38,762 bases of DNA from Nemertoderma westbladi. Taxonomy: Eukaryota; Xenacoelomorpha; Nemertodermatida; Nemertodermatidae. The translations under genes were made by a program, and so were the position numbers. The notes under the pieces were generated by a model that saw only the letters and a list, made by a program, of their open reading frames with translations, ran no database searches and was not told the DNA's origin. Shown here piece by piece: positions 21,291 to 32,379 of the stretch; within the stretch, counting starts at the first letter, position 1, and each line of letters starts with the position of its first letter. The stretch lies in the NCBI GenBank assembly GCA_032718475.1, contig JAUCBJ010001634.1, forward strand, positions 1 through 38,762, given 5' to 3'.

Positions 21291-24200
21291 CATTTTTATA
21301 GGAAACAGAGTGGAAGGGTTTATTGTGGAAGATCACCCATGGTGGTGAACAGGCATTCCTTTATAGGAAACAGAGTGGAAGGGTTTACTGTGGAAGATCA
21401 CCCATGGTGGTGAACAGGCATTCCTTTAGGAAACGGAGTGGACGGGTTTACTGTTGAAGATCAGCCATGGTGGTGAACAGGCATTCCTTTAGGAAACAGA
21501 GTGGAAGGGTTTACTATGGAAGATCACCCATGGTGGTGAACAGGCATTCCTTTAGGAAACAGAGTGGAAAGGTTTACTGGGGAAGATCAACCATATAGTA
21601 GTGAACATGCATTCCTTTAGGAAACAGAGTGGAAGGGTTTACTGTGAAAGATCACCCATGGTGGTGAACATGCATTCCTTTATGAAACATAATGGAAGGG
21701 TTCACTGTGTAAGATCACCCATGGTGGAGAACAGGCATTCCTTTATGAAACAGAGTGGAAGGGTTTACTGTGGATGATCACCCATGGTTGTGAACAAGCA
21801 TTCCTTTAGGAAAAAGAGTGGAAAGGTTTACTATGGAAGATCAACATGGTGATGAACAGGCATTCCTTTAGGAAACGGAGTGGACGGGTTTACTGTGGAA
21901 GATCAGCCATGGTAGTGAACAGGCATTCCTTTAGGAAACAGAGTGGAAAGGTTTACTGTGGAAGATCAACCATATAGTGGTGAACATGCATTCCTTTAGG
22001 AAACAAAGTGGAAGGGTTTACTGTGGAAGATAACCCATGGTGGAGAACAGGCATTCCTTTATGAAACAGAGTGGAAGGGTTTAATGTGGAAGATCACCCT
22101 TGGTGGAGAACAGGCATTCCTTTATGAAACAGAGTGGAAGGGTTTACTGTGGATGATCACCCATGGTTGTGAACAGGCATTCCTTTAGGAAACAGAGTGG
22201 AAGAGTTTACTGCGGAAGATCACCCATGGTGGAGAACAGGCATTCCTTTATGAAACAGAGTGGAAGGGTTTACTGTTAAGATCACCCATGGTGGTGTATA
22301 GGCATTCCTTTAGGAAACAGCATGGAAGGGTTTACTATGGAAGATCACCCATGGTGGAGAACAGGTATTCCTTTATGAAACAGAGTGGAAGGGTTTAATG
22401 TGGAAGATCACCCTTGGTGGAGAACAGGCATTCCTTTATGAAACAGAGTGGAAGGGTTTACTGTGGATGATCACCCATGGTTGTGAACAGGCATTCCTTT
22501 AGGAAACAGAGTGGAAGAGTTTACTGCGGAAGATCACCCATGGTGGAGAACAGGCATTCCTTTATGAAACAGAGTGGAAGGGTTTACTGTGGAAGATCAC
22601 CCATGGTGGTGAACAGGCATTCCTTTCGGAAACAGAGTGGAAGGGTTTACTGTGGAAGATCACCCATGGTGGAGAACAGGCATTCCTTTATGAAACAGAG
22701 TGGAAGGGTTTACTGTGGAAGATCACCCATGGTGGAGAACAGGCATTCCTTTATGAAACAGAGTGGAAGGGTTTACTGTGGATGATCACCCATGGTTGTG
22801 AACAGGCATTCCTTTAGGAAACAGAGTGGAAGAGTTTACTGCGGAAGATCACCCATGGTGGAGAACAGGCATTCCTTTATGAAACAGAGTGGAAGGGTTT
22901 ACTGTTAAGATCACCCATGGTGGTGTATAGGCATTCCTTTAGGAAACAACATGGAAGGGTTTACTATGGAAGATCACCTATGGTGGAGAACAGGTATTCC
23001 TTTATGAAACAGAGTGGAAGGGTTTACTGTGGAAGATCACCCATGGTGGTGAACAGGCATTCCTTTCGGAAACAGAGTGGAAGGGTTTACTGTGGAAGAT
23101 CACCCATGGTGGAGAACAGGCATTCCTTTATGAAACAGAGTGGAAGGGTTTACTGTGGAAGATCACCCATGGTGGAGAACAGGCATTCCTTTATGAAACA
23201 GAGTGGAAGGGTTTACTGTGGATGATCACCCATGGTTGTGAACAGGCATTCCTTTAGGAAACAGAGTGGAAGGGTTTACTGCGGAAGATCACCCATGGTG
23301 GAGAACAGGCATTCCTTTATGAAACAGAGTGGAAGGGTTTACTGTGGATGATCACCCATGGTTGTGAACAGGCATTCCTTTATGAAACAGAGTGGAAGGG
23401 TTTACTGTGGAAGATCACCCATGGTGGAGAACAGGCATTCCTTTATGAAACAGAGTGGAAGGGTTTACTGTGGATGATCACCCATGGTTGTGAACAGGCA
23501 TTCCTTTAGGAAACAGAGTGGAAGGGTTTACTGCGGAAGATCACCCATGGTGGAGAACAGGCATTCCTTTATGAAACAGAGTGGAAGGGTTTACTGTGGA
23601 AGATCACCCATGGTGGAGAACAGGCATTCCTTTATGAAACAGAGTGGAAAGGTTTACTGTGGATGATCACCCATGGTTGTGAACAGGCATTCCTTTAGGA
23701 AACAGAGTGGAAGGGTTTACTGCGGAAGATCACCCATGGTGGAGAACAGGCATTCCTTTATGAAACAGAGTGGAAGGGTTTACTGTGGAAGATCACCCAT
23801 GGTGGTGAACAGGCATTCCTTTAGGAAACAGAGTGGAAGGGTTTACTGTGGAAGATCACCCATGGTGGTGTATAGGCATTCCTTTAGGAAACAGAGTGGA
23901 AGGGTTTACTGTGGAAGATCACCCATGGTGGTGAACAGACATTCGTTTAGGAAACAGAGTGGAAGGGTTTACTGTGGAAGATCACCCATGGTGGTGTATA
24001 GGCATTCCTTTAGGAAACAGAGTGGAAGGGTTTACTGTGGAAGATCACCCATGGTGGAGAACAGGCATTCCTTTATGAAACAGAGTGGAAGGGTTTACTG
24101 TGGAAGATCACCCATGGTGGTGAACAGGCATTCCTTTAGGAAACAGAGTGGAAAGGTTTACTGTGGAAGATCACCCATGGTGGTGAACAGGCATTCCTTT

Positions 24201-24473
24201 AGGAAACAGAGTGGAAGGGTTTACTGTGGAAGATCACCCATGGTGGTGAACAGGCATTCCTTTAGGAAACAGAGTGGAAGGGTTTACTGTGGAAGATCAC
24301 CCATGGTGGTGAACAGGCATTCCTTTCGGAAACAGAGTGGAAGGGTTTACTGTGGAAGATCACCCATGGTGGAGAACAGGCATTCCTTTATGAAACAGAG
24401 TGGAAGGGTTTACTGTGGATGATCATCCATGGTTGTGAACAGGCATTCCTTTGGGAAACAGAATGGAAGGGTA
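21291..24473. repeat. 63-bp minisatellite, about 50 copies, with linked unit subtypes
   Basis: Units share GAACAGGCATTCCTTTA, GAAACAGAGTGGAAGGGTTT and ACTGTGGAAGATCACCCATG. Two subtypes differ at linked positions: GGTGGTGAACAGG with TTTAGGAAAC, and GGTGGAGAACAGG with TTTATGAAAC. A third has GGATGATCACCCATGGTTGTG. Early copies (21300-22000) are more diverged. Later blocks are duplicated as groups, for example 22477-22785 and 22917-23225 at a 440-base offset, about seven units. The unit is 21 codons, so open frames up to 249 codons (23673-24422, +) appear. They start and stop inside the array and are not considered genes. Confidence 0.95.
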
Positions 24474-24880
24474 TAAGTCGTCAGACTTTGTGCGTAATCA
24501 ATGGCCTAGCGGCCAAAGAACATTTACTTTACTTTTACTTTTAGGGAAAAACATGGAATTAATGGTAACATCTATAAACATTTTGGGATTATTAGAAAAT
24601 AATTATGTAGGATAAAAAAGTAGTTCGGATAAATCGCGAATTAGTTTTGGGTTATCCTTTAATTTGCCTAGTTTCACTGGACTATATAAACCCAATGTAA
24701 ATTATATCAATTAGGTTTGTTAAAGCGATAAAGATGTCAGGATGAAAGGGTCACTCATCAATGTATTTATTATCTATTTATATTTACGTAATATATCTCG
24801 CCGCGGCCGCCCGCCGATGCCGCACGCCGCTCCTGCTGTGTATCATGATCTTTACCGCTGCACATGAATTCAAAAATAAG
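24474..24880. other. Unassigned sequence with a short TTTAC-rich tail and a GC-rich block
   Basis: Immediately after the 63-bp array, CATTTACTTTACTTTTACTT at about 24519-24540 resembles the 3' tail of a SINE or LINE. A GC-rich block (GCCGCGGCCGCCCGCCGATG, about 24801-24820) stands out in A+T-rich surroundings. No gene is seen. Confidence 0.35.
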
Positions 24881-24887
24881 CAAATGT

Positions 24888-24955
24888 GCTTGTTAAGATG
24901 TGTGTAAAGTTTCCCAGTGTGCTTGTTGAGATGTGTGTAAAGTTTCCCAGTGTTT
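24888..24955 (+). repeat. Short duplicated motif also present at 35281-35345
   Basis: GATGTGTGTAAAGTTTCCCA occurs twice here, about 34 bases apart, and twice again near 35290-35343 with the same spacing. This marks a dispersed repeat family containing an internal tandem duplication. Confidence 0.8.
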
Positions 24956-25229
24956 TTGTGTTGGCAAATATACCAAAGGGCTAGCTTTGCAAGCTCTTTT
25001 TCCGCTATTGTGCTAACTTTTCCAAAATGCTAACTCAAAGTGCTAACTCGTGGTCCTTGCAATCTGAAACTTTGTCAAAACGTTTTTTAGACCATTTCCC
25101 ACAAGTTAGCATTTTACCACTTTTGCAGTCCAGTGTGTCATGTGTATGAAAAACTTGGCTTAAACTTATGGGAACTGATACTTTTCAAACACACTTAAAC
25201 ACTCAAGAGTATGGAATGGCCATAATGCT

Positions 25230-25712
25230 AACTTACAAACACACTTCTTACACTTACATTCCATTTGTACCAACTACCAAGTGCTAAATGATTATAAGAC
25301 CGCAAATACCCTAATACGCTAACTCGCTGAATGTTAATTGCGAATACCCCTCCGCTTCGCGAATAGCCAATTGTACACGTATAACCTAATAATAAAAGCG
25401 TTTTGCACAAACTGCGGGGGCGCTAAAGTCTTAACTTATTACTTTTAGATAGTCTTTGAAAGTACTCTATACAAAGTCCTAACCCGATAACTGTGTATTG
25501 TCATGGAAACGTAATGGCTTCTTACCTGGACATCCATACAATGTATTTCAATTTATTGCACAGGCGACATATTATTATGTAGTGAGTGATTGCCGTGAAA
25601 TGGAAATACCTAGATATATTGACAATCGTTATTTCAAAATTGATCCGGTCTAATTGTTGAGATACCCCAAATTGAGGTTCTAAATTTGTGAAAATATTAG
25701 TGAAACAATTTT
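25230..25712 (+). repeat. Interspersed repeat, copy 1 of a diverged pair
   Basis: It is colinear with 31090-31563 in the same orientation. Shared blocks include AAGTGCTAAATGATT, GCGAATACCCCTC, AAAGTCCTAACCCGATAA, GTATTGTCATGGAAAC, TTCTTACCTGGACA and, after a poorly matched interval of about 90 bases, TGAAATGGAAA, GACAATCGTTATT, TGTTGAGATA and AGTGAAACAAT. No coding potential is seen. It is a mobile-element family of unknown type. Confidence 0.75.
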
Positions 25713-25734
25713 ATGGTTAAAGAGAAAACTCTAT

Positions 25735-26247
25735 TTGTGGGGCGAGCCACGAAGTGAGTGAGCCTTAGCGTAGTGGTACCATTAATCAACCTGTCGTTCT
25801 GTCGTTCTGTCGTTCTGTCGTTCTGTCGTTCTGTCGTTCTGTCGTGTTCAATTTTAAACGTTAATAACTCGGCCAATCTTTGATGAAATCTATCCAAACT
25901 TGGTACACATGTTGTTTGGCAAAAGTTTAGAAATTTTCCAAGTAGAATTTCCGTGTGGCCTTCGAGAAGCTAAGATAATAGCAGTTAATTAGTTAATTAA
26001 GTTGATTACGGTAAAAACACCATTTTCAACCTGCCTTTTAAAGGAAATTAATTGTTTTACAGTATAAGACTTCAATAATTATACTTAAAAAATATACAGA
26101 TGTAATCCGCATACTCCATTCTATTATAGTTTTTAATTAGTTCAAGTGATTTGCTTTAATAATCGTGTCTTTAATTGATCTAAAGTAATTAAACCGGCAT
26201 AAAAAATGTATTCTCATTAAATACTGCTCATTTATTGGTTAACATCC
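25735..26247 (+). repeat. GGGGCGAGCCACGAAG repeat family, copy 1
   Basis: This roughly 500-bp element starts TTGTGGGGCGAGCCACGAAG and contains AGTGAGTGAGCCTTAGCGTA, then an 8-bp microsatellite (TCGTTCTG, about six copies here), then conserved sequence such as CTCGGCCAATCTTTGATGAA and CAACCTGCCTTTTAAAGG. It ends near TACTGCTCATTTATTGG. Two further copies lie at 27799 and 28342. TAGCGTAGTGG loosely resembles a tRNA A-box, but no B-box is convincing, so SINE identity is unproven. Confidence 0.85.
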
Positions 26248-27798
26248 AAGTTGGCTTGATTCCCAGCAACACTTGAGGTATTCAGTCAGCCTTGCTTGTA
26301 AGAGGCAGACTGCTGCTGCTGCTAGTAGCCATCCATTCACTCACTCTCCATTGAACTGGCTGATTGGAGGTGTGTGTGTATCGGGTTCAATGACATTAAT
26401 ATTATTACTAAAGTAACGTCGGGATGTTAATATTCACTGGAGCTATGAGTCTCTCTGGTTAGTTGAATGAATGAAATAAATAATTGTTTTACTGTTCCGA
26501 ATATCAATGTTTATTTCTGTAGGCCAACTTACTGTATTATTATTTAATCTAAATGTACATAATAGTTTAAATAAATTATTTCACAATTTCATTCCAATTC
26601 ATACTGCTTACGCAACCATGCTAATTAGGTATATTAAATGGCAGGATTGTTTTTAATTAAAATTTTTACAGAGCAAACAAGTATATTGTATTTAACTGAA
26701 AGTTAATTTATTTCGGTAAGTAGGCCTTGCGGTTTGTTAGTTTAGTTAGTATAATAAGTATCAAATATATTACGTGCTGCTGTACAGTAAACGCGGCTTT
26801 GCGTTATTGAATTACATAATTGGCGGTACAAAGTACGTTAATAGGGATCAGGCATATTGCATTTATATAATTGTTGTTGTAAATGTACAATAATATGCGC
26901 CACTTTTATTTTAGTAACTGCAATGTGTATTTCATTTGTACCTGCAACCCATTAAAAAGGGCAGCTGAACATATCGCGGACAGGCTGACTATTCACCATA
27001 ACAAAAAAACCCAAATCGCCGCAGTTCCACTTACAGTTCCATATTATTCTGTTTTGCAATTCAACCCAATTTATCTGCTCTCTGCTACACGCGGTTTTAT
27101 CCACGAGTTTTGTAAAGTCCCGACTTATCGGGAATGACATGAACTTAGCGTCCGGAATATTCTGATCAGATTAAATCTACTTGGCGCTGTAATACTGCAT
27201 CCCGTTGTACCAGAAGTTATTAAAACATACCGGCCCCTCAAATGCGCTTGCAGTGGGTTAGAGAACAACATATACCGCCCCAGTACAACCGCTATTTTGA
27301 TAAGGTCCAATATATAATATATATATATGGTCTAACATATGATAGTTCACTAATCAGCTAATAGGCCTATTAATTCGTGAGATTTCAATTTATAAATAAA
27401 ACTAATATACGAGCTCATATGAGCTCAATTGATTGATTGATTGAAGGTATGACCGTTGTTGTGGGGGACTAGGTCTACCTGTCTAGCAGCTAATAACTCG
27501 TCCGTGGAGAGAATAATATAAGTCGAGGAACATAACGAAACGCGTTTAATTTATTTATTTATTCCAATTGGGGATGCTTTCTAACGCGGGAATGCGGTGC
27601 TATTAAACATCAACACATTCCTGCGCGTGCGTCGATATTGTGCACCCTAATACTAACAACCCACCCAGACACCCCCTACCCCTCACCCCCCCCCCCCCCC
27701 CCCCCCATCACCCAACATTACTATGTATAGATCAATGCAGCTCAATATATTAGTAAAGGTATCGTCTGATTAGCTTTCCTACACATGACCTCTTATCC
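26248..27798. other. A+T-rich spacer with a 21-base poly(C) run, no gene
   Basis: No recognised coding sequence. Small frames (for example 26883-27137, +) match nothing known. A run of 21 C at 27686-27706 and a palindromic GAGCTCATATGAGCTC near 27411-27426 are the only distinctive features. Confidence 0.4.
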
Positions 27799-28341
27799 TT
27801 GTGGGGCGAGCCACGAAGTGAGTGAGCCTTAGCGTAGTGGTACCATTAATCAACCTGTCGTTCTGTCGTTCTGTCGTTCTGTCGTGTTCAATTTTAAACG
27901 TTAATAACTCGGCCAATCTTTGATGAAATCTATCCAAACTTGGTACACATGTTGTTTGGCAAAAGTTTAGAAATTTTCCAAGTAGAATTTCCGTGTGGCC
28001 TTCGAGAAGCTAAGATAATAGCAGTTAATTAGTTAATTAAGTTGATTGCGGTGAAAACGCCATTTTCAACCTGCCTTTTAAAGGAAATTAATTGTTTTAC
28101 AGTATAAGATTTAAATAATTATACTTAAAAATTATACAGATATAATCCCCATACGCCATTCTATTATAGTTTTTAATTAGTTTAAGTGATTTGCTTTAAT
28201 AAATGTGTCTTTAATTGATCTAAACGTAATTAAACCGCACAATTATTGAGTACAAATTTAATCCTTCCCATTATTGGTCAAGTCTCTGCTGGTGTGGAGC
28301 TAGCTGCTGGGAGTTGTGGCTGTAGACTAACCTGAGAGGAA
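27799..28341 (+). repeat. GGGGCGAGCCACGAAG repeat family, copy 2, with shared 3' flank
   Basis: Same family as the copy at 25735, with three TCGTTCTG units. After about 28237 it continues into a flank (ATTATTGGTCAAGTCTCTGC, GCTGGGAGTTGTGGC, GACTAACC, GAGAGGAAT) that recurs after copy 3. Copies 2 and 3 therefore form a tandem segmental duplication of about 545-600 bp, not two independent insertions. Confidence 0.85.
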
Positions 28342-28940
28342 TTGTGGGGCGAGCCACGAAGTGAGTGAGCCTTAGCGTAGTGGTACCATTAATCAACCTG
28401 TCGTTCTGTCGTTCTGTCGTTCTGTCGTGTTCAATTTTAAACGTTAATAACTCGGCCAATCTTTGATGAAATCTATCCAAACTTGGTACACATGTTGTTT
28501 GGCAAAAGTTTAGAAATTTTCCAAGTAGAATTTCAGTGTGGCCTTCGAGAAGCTAAGATAATAGCAGTTAATTAGTTAATTAAGTTATTACGGTAAAAAC
28601 ACCATTTTCAACCTGCCTTTTAAAGGAAATTAATTGTTTTACAGTATAAGATTTAAATAATTGTAATTAAAAATTATACAGATGTAATCCCCATACGCCA
28701 TTCTATTATAGTTTTTAATTAGTTCAAGTGATTTGCTTTAATAATTGTGTCTTTAATTGATCTAAAGTAATTAAAACGGCAAAAAAAATTTATTCTCATT
28801 AAATACTGCTCATTTATTGGCCAACATGCTGGTACATAGATGGGATGTGTGTGTCATTCCCAGTTGCTGGGAATGATTATTGGTCAAGTCTCTGCTGCTG
28901 GCTGGGAGTTGTTGCTAAGACTAACCAGAGAGGAATAGTA
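28342..28940 (+). repeat. GGGGCGAGCCACGAAG repeat family, copy 3, tandem partner of copy 2
   Basis: It is almost the same as copy 2 at the 5' end. Its 3' part resembles copy 1 more closely (TATTCTCATTAAATACTGCT), followed by the flank shared with copy 2. That mosaic suggests copy 2 has an internal loss or that sequence was exchanged between copies. Confidence 0.85.
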
Positions 28941-29390
28941 ATAGACAACCAGTATTGCTATTCCAGCCCAGACAGCATTCTTTAAATTCACTATAAATGT
29001 TGTATTGCTATCTCAGGTGAATGACAGATATCATAACATAAATACTATCCATGGCATGGCTGTTGTGTAGGCTTCTGAAATAGTTTATTCCACAATGTAT
29101 ATGTCTGGTTATTTTTTAATTGAATTTTTGCAAAGTAGTAAAATTAATGTTCTTAAAAATAATATTATTATTTTATATGTAACCTAGGAAATTAGCTACA
29201 TTTTTTCGCTGCAGCTTTAAGAGTGTACATTAATTTAATATTATTTCAATACCCATATTACTACATCGGCATAAGATGCGTTGGCGTTGTATCACACATC
29301 TCCACATATCACACATATCCACATAGATGTATCAACAGTTACTCGCACAGTTTCGAAACTTCGCATAGTTACACCTGTATAAAGATCGTC
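28941..29390. other. A+T-rich spacer, no feature seen
   Basis: No protein family, repeat partner or RNA gene is recognised. A 87-codon plus-strand frame at 29223-29486 overlaps the next repeat and is not considered real. Confidence 0.35.
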
Positions 29391-30335
29391 AGTCTGCGTT
29401 TAGGAAAAATATTTTATAACAAAACAGGACAAGCGACGAGTGCAACGAGGCATATAATGAAGACGAGTACTGCGTTGACTAAATGATTATATAAACCACC
29501 TGGCTTCACATATTGATCGCATCCCTAGTTATTATTATTATAAAGAACGTCCTAGCCTGCGTTTAAGAAATATATTTAAATACAAAACAGGACGAACGCA
29601 ACGAGGCTTATAATGAATACGAGTACTGCGTTTATTATATTCCTATAAACCACCTGGCTTTGCATATTGAACGTGCGATTGGAAATAAGTTCGTGCTACC
29701 CTTCCGTGGGTGGTAGATGTCGCGGTTATGTATTGGTGGTTGGGAAGGGTGGGGGGGGGGGGGATTAAAAGGGGTGAACACGTACTGTCCCCCTTTCTTT
29801 GATTGATTGGTGGTGTGGGTAAATTTCTCAAAACCTGATTTTGTGATGCAGTCGCTCAATTTTAATTTGTATCTCATAACTGGGCCTCGTGCTGCGCGAA
29901 GGCCCCACGAACGTGTAGTTGTTTATTTATTTACACTATTTTTTGTTGAGTAAATCTTTCTGATAGGGGGGGGGGGGGGGGACTTACTCTGGACGAGCGC
30001 AATGATTGAACGACGCTTATAATAATTAAGACGAGTACGGCGTTGATTATATTCATATACACCACCTGGCTTTGCATATTTAACGTGCGATTGGAAATAA
30101 GTTCGTTCTACCCTTCCGTGGGTGGTAGATGTCACGGTTATGTATTGGTGGTTGAGAAGGGTGGGGGGGGGGGGGGGGGGATTAAAAGGGGTGAACACGT
30201 ACTGTCCCCCTTTCTTTGATTGATTGGTGGTGTGGGTAAATTTCTCAAAACCTGATTTTGTGATACAGTCGCTTAATTTTAATTTGTATCTCATAACTGG
30301 ACCTCGTGCTGCGCGAAGGCCCCACGAACGTGTTT
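29391..30335 (+). repeat. Tandem triplication (one partial, two full copies of about 412 bp) with G runs
   Basis: Copies begin near 29391 (partial, about 140 bases), 29560 and 29980. The two full copies are offset by 412 bases and share CACCTGGCTTTGCATATT, TACCCTTCCGTGGGTGGTAG, AAAGGGGTGAACACGTACTG, TTTCTCAAAACCTGATTTTG and CTCGTGCTGCGCGAAGGCCC. The full copies carry G runs of 13 (29751-29763) and 18 (30163-30180), and another of 16 lies at 29966-29981. Small minus-strand frames through them (80 and 123 codons) are low-complexity and repeated, not genes. Confidence 0.9.
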
Positions 30336-31089
30336 TTATGTAGAGTAATGCGTAATTTTATTCCACAAAGTTGCCTTTTCTTTTATAGCAGGTAAATTGC
30401 AATAATTAGTGCATTATAGGCGTACCTAAACGTGCGCTATTTTTATGAAAATTAACAACTTCTCGATGTGGTGATATCCTCATAACGCAGCTAAGTAATA
30501 ATCACTAACTTAGTAACAAAAACTTCTATAACAAATATTGATAGTATTTCCCATTACTGATAACCATTGATTGTAGGCGAAGTGTAAGTTTAGTTGATGT
30601 TCCAACTGCGCAATTAATTGCATAAAAAGGATACGAATTTCATTAATATTCCTAAACATTACAATATTAACGCTAATAATTAAGCATTCAGAATGCCCTT
30701 AAATTGACATAATTTAACAAAATGTCACCATTTTGTGAAAAGGGCACTGTCAACGTTTATGAATGAATGACCCTTGTATATTTATGGAAACATCCCTCGC
30801 CACCCTCGCTCGGTACATAAATACTGCTTATGTGAAACCTCTCACACAATCATGTAAAATAGTTATAGTTTCACTTTTATCAATTTACAATATTTGCAGG
30901 AAAAAATAATACAATTCAATCATTATTCGTGTAACATCAGTTATAAATCGGTAAAATATGAAAGTTCCTTTACATAAATCATTACGTCGGTTTTTCTGAC
31001 TTTTATTGTCTGCTATATTTTAATTTTTTTTACCTATTATCAATAATGTTTTTTACTTTCTCTCGTGTTATTTTAATTTTCGTTTGTTA
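30336..31089. other. A+T-rich spacer, no feature seen
   Basis: Very A+T-rich DNA without frames or repeat partners that I can recognise. Confidence 0.4.
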
Positions 31090-31563
31090 GTCAATCACAC
31101 TTATATTCAATTTGTACTAAGTGCTAAATGATTGTAAGACCGAAAATATTGATTGCGAATACCCCTCAGTTTAGCAAATAACCAATTTCACATCGAACAC
31201 AAAAATAAAACCGTTTGCATAAACTCCGGGAGCGCTAAAGTCCTAACTTATACTTTCTTTTGAAAGTACTTTATACAAAGTCCTAACCCGATAATTTTGT
31301 ATTGTCATGGAAACCTAATGGATTCTTACCTGGACAGTGACAACTAGTCTAATGAAACATAGGCAAACCGAAATTTTTTTCCCAGACTGAAACGAATAAG
31401 AATGGTGAAATGGAAAACTTACGCATAGATAGACAATCGTTATTAGAATATTTCCCTGTTTCGTCTATTGTTGAGATATAATAAAATACATAAAACACAA
31501 ACTCAAACTGTGGCAAATTTAATTTGGGTTGTAAATTGGTGAAATTAGTTAGTGAAACAATAA
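31090..31563 (+). repeat. Interspersed repeat, copy 2 of a diverged pair
   Basis: Partner of 25230-25712 with many substitutions and small indels, so an old family. The weakly matching central interval (about 31341-31430) overlaps an 81-codon minus-strand frame (31349-31594) that is absent from the other copy and is not recognised. Confidence 0.75.
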
Positions 31564-31989
31564 ATATAATATGCGTCAGATTAATAATTAACAATTGTTA
31601 AAATTCAAAACAATTAAAATTCACTATAATGATAGGCTGCTCAGAGTAACTTAAACCCACATAAATAATTCCCTTGAGTGAATTCTATCCGCGTAGGAGA
31701 AATTAAATATAAAAATGTTAATTATGCGATCATTTTAGAAATTTTGATCTTATGAAAAGATAATGAAAGGAGTCATAGTGAAATTCCCATATTAAAGCAA
31801 CGTTTCAAAACCAATCCGGATAATTCTAAAGTGCCGGGGGAAAATAAATTAACACAGTCCAAGAATTGGAGCCGCACCTAACTAATATATCGTGGACACT
31901 GATAAAACACAAGATATACTGTATAATAATAATTTTGATGAAAAATATGAAGCATTAGTTGCATCATTAACTGAAAAATATGACTCATC

Positions 31990-32361
31990 TCATTGCACTG
32001 ATTCACATGAATAGCCTTGAATTATTATATAGGAGCTACGGCAATTTTGATATTTTGTATCTCTTAGAATTTTCCCAGGAGTCTTTTTCCCAAGTTTTGT
32101 TTTGAATCCGTTACTGTAAAATGATGATCCATTACCAAATTTACAGTAATATAACATTCCCTTGCAATAAATAGACCTATAAACTGATCTGAAATTTTCA
32201 AAACCAAGTTTCATATCGTGACTACTGTAATCTTTGACAAGTTTTTCTGATAAATGAAAAATCAGGTATCCCGAATGCCAACTAGCTAGGATCGGCATGC
32301 TGCATTGCAGCTGCATTTTTAAAAATGCTGTGCCGGCTTGTCGACAAAATTGCGCCGCCAC
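31990..32361 (-). CDS. Unrecognised open frame, about 100-123 codons
   Basis: An open frame runs on the minus strand from the LINE remnant to TGA at about 31990. The non-LINE part reads SWHSGYLIFHLSEKLVKDYS, then MKLGFENFRSVYRSIYCKGM, and a basic region TKLGKKTPGKILRDTKYQN. It has a fair spread of amino acids for so A+T-rich a region. There is no family I can name. It could be the remnant of a transposon protein into which the LINE inserted, or chance. Codons before about 32320 belong to the LINE end. Confidence 0.2.
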   Translation of the reverse strand: MAAQFCRQAGTAFLKMQLQCSMPILASWHSGYLIFHLSEKLVKDYSSHDMKLGFENFRSVYRSIYCKGMLYYCKFGNGSSFYSNGFKTKLGKKTPGKILRDTKYQNCRSSYIIIQGYSCESVQ

Positions 32362-32371
32362 AACTCCCTAT

Positions 32372-32379
32372 CACCCATG
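32372..32379. repeat. Target site duplication (left), CACCCATG
   Basis: Eight bases directly outside the left terminus, identical to 33641-33648. Confidence 0.92.

Noticed and set aside
23673-24422. A 249-codon plus-strand frame of 21-residue repeats
   Set aside because: It lies fully inside the 63-bp array, starts and ends at repeat variants, and the same frame is broken repeatedly in other units.
25755-25800. tRNA gene or tRNA-derived SINE head
   Set aside because: TAGCGTAGTGG resembles an A-box, but there is no B-box or cloverleaf, so only a repeat family is called.
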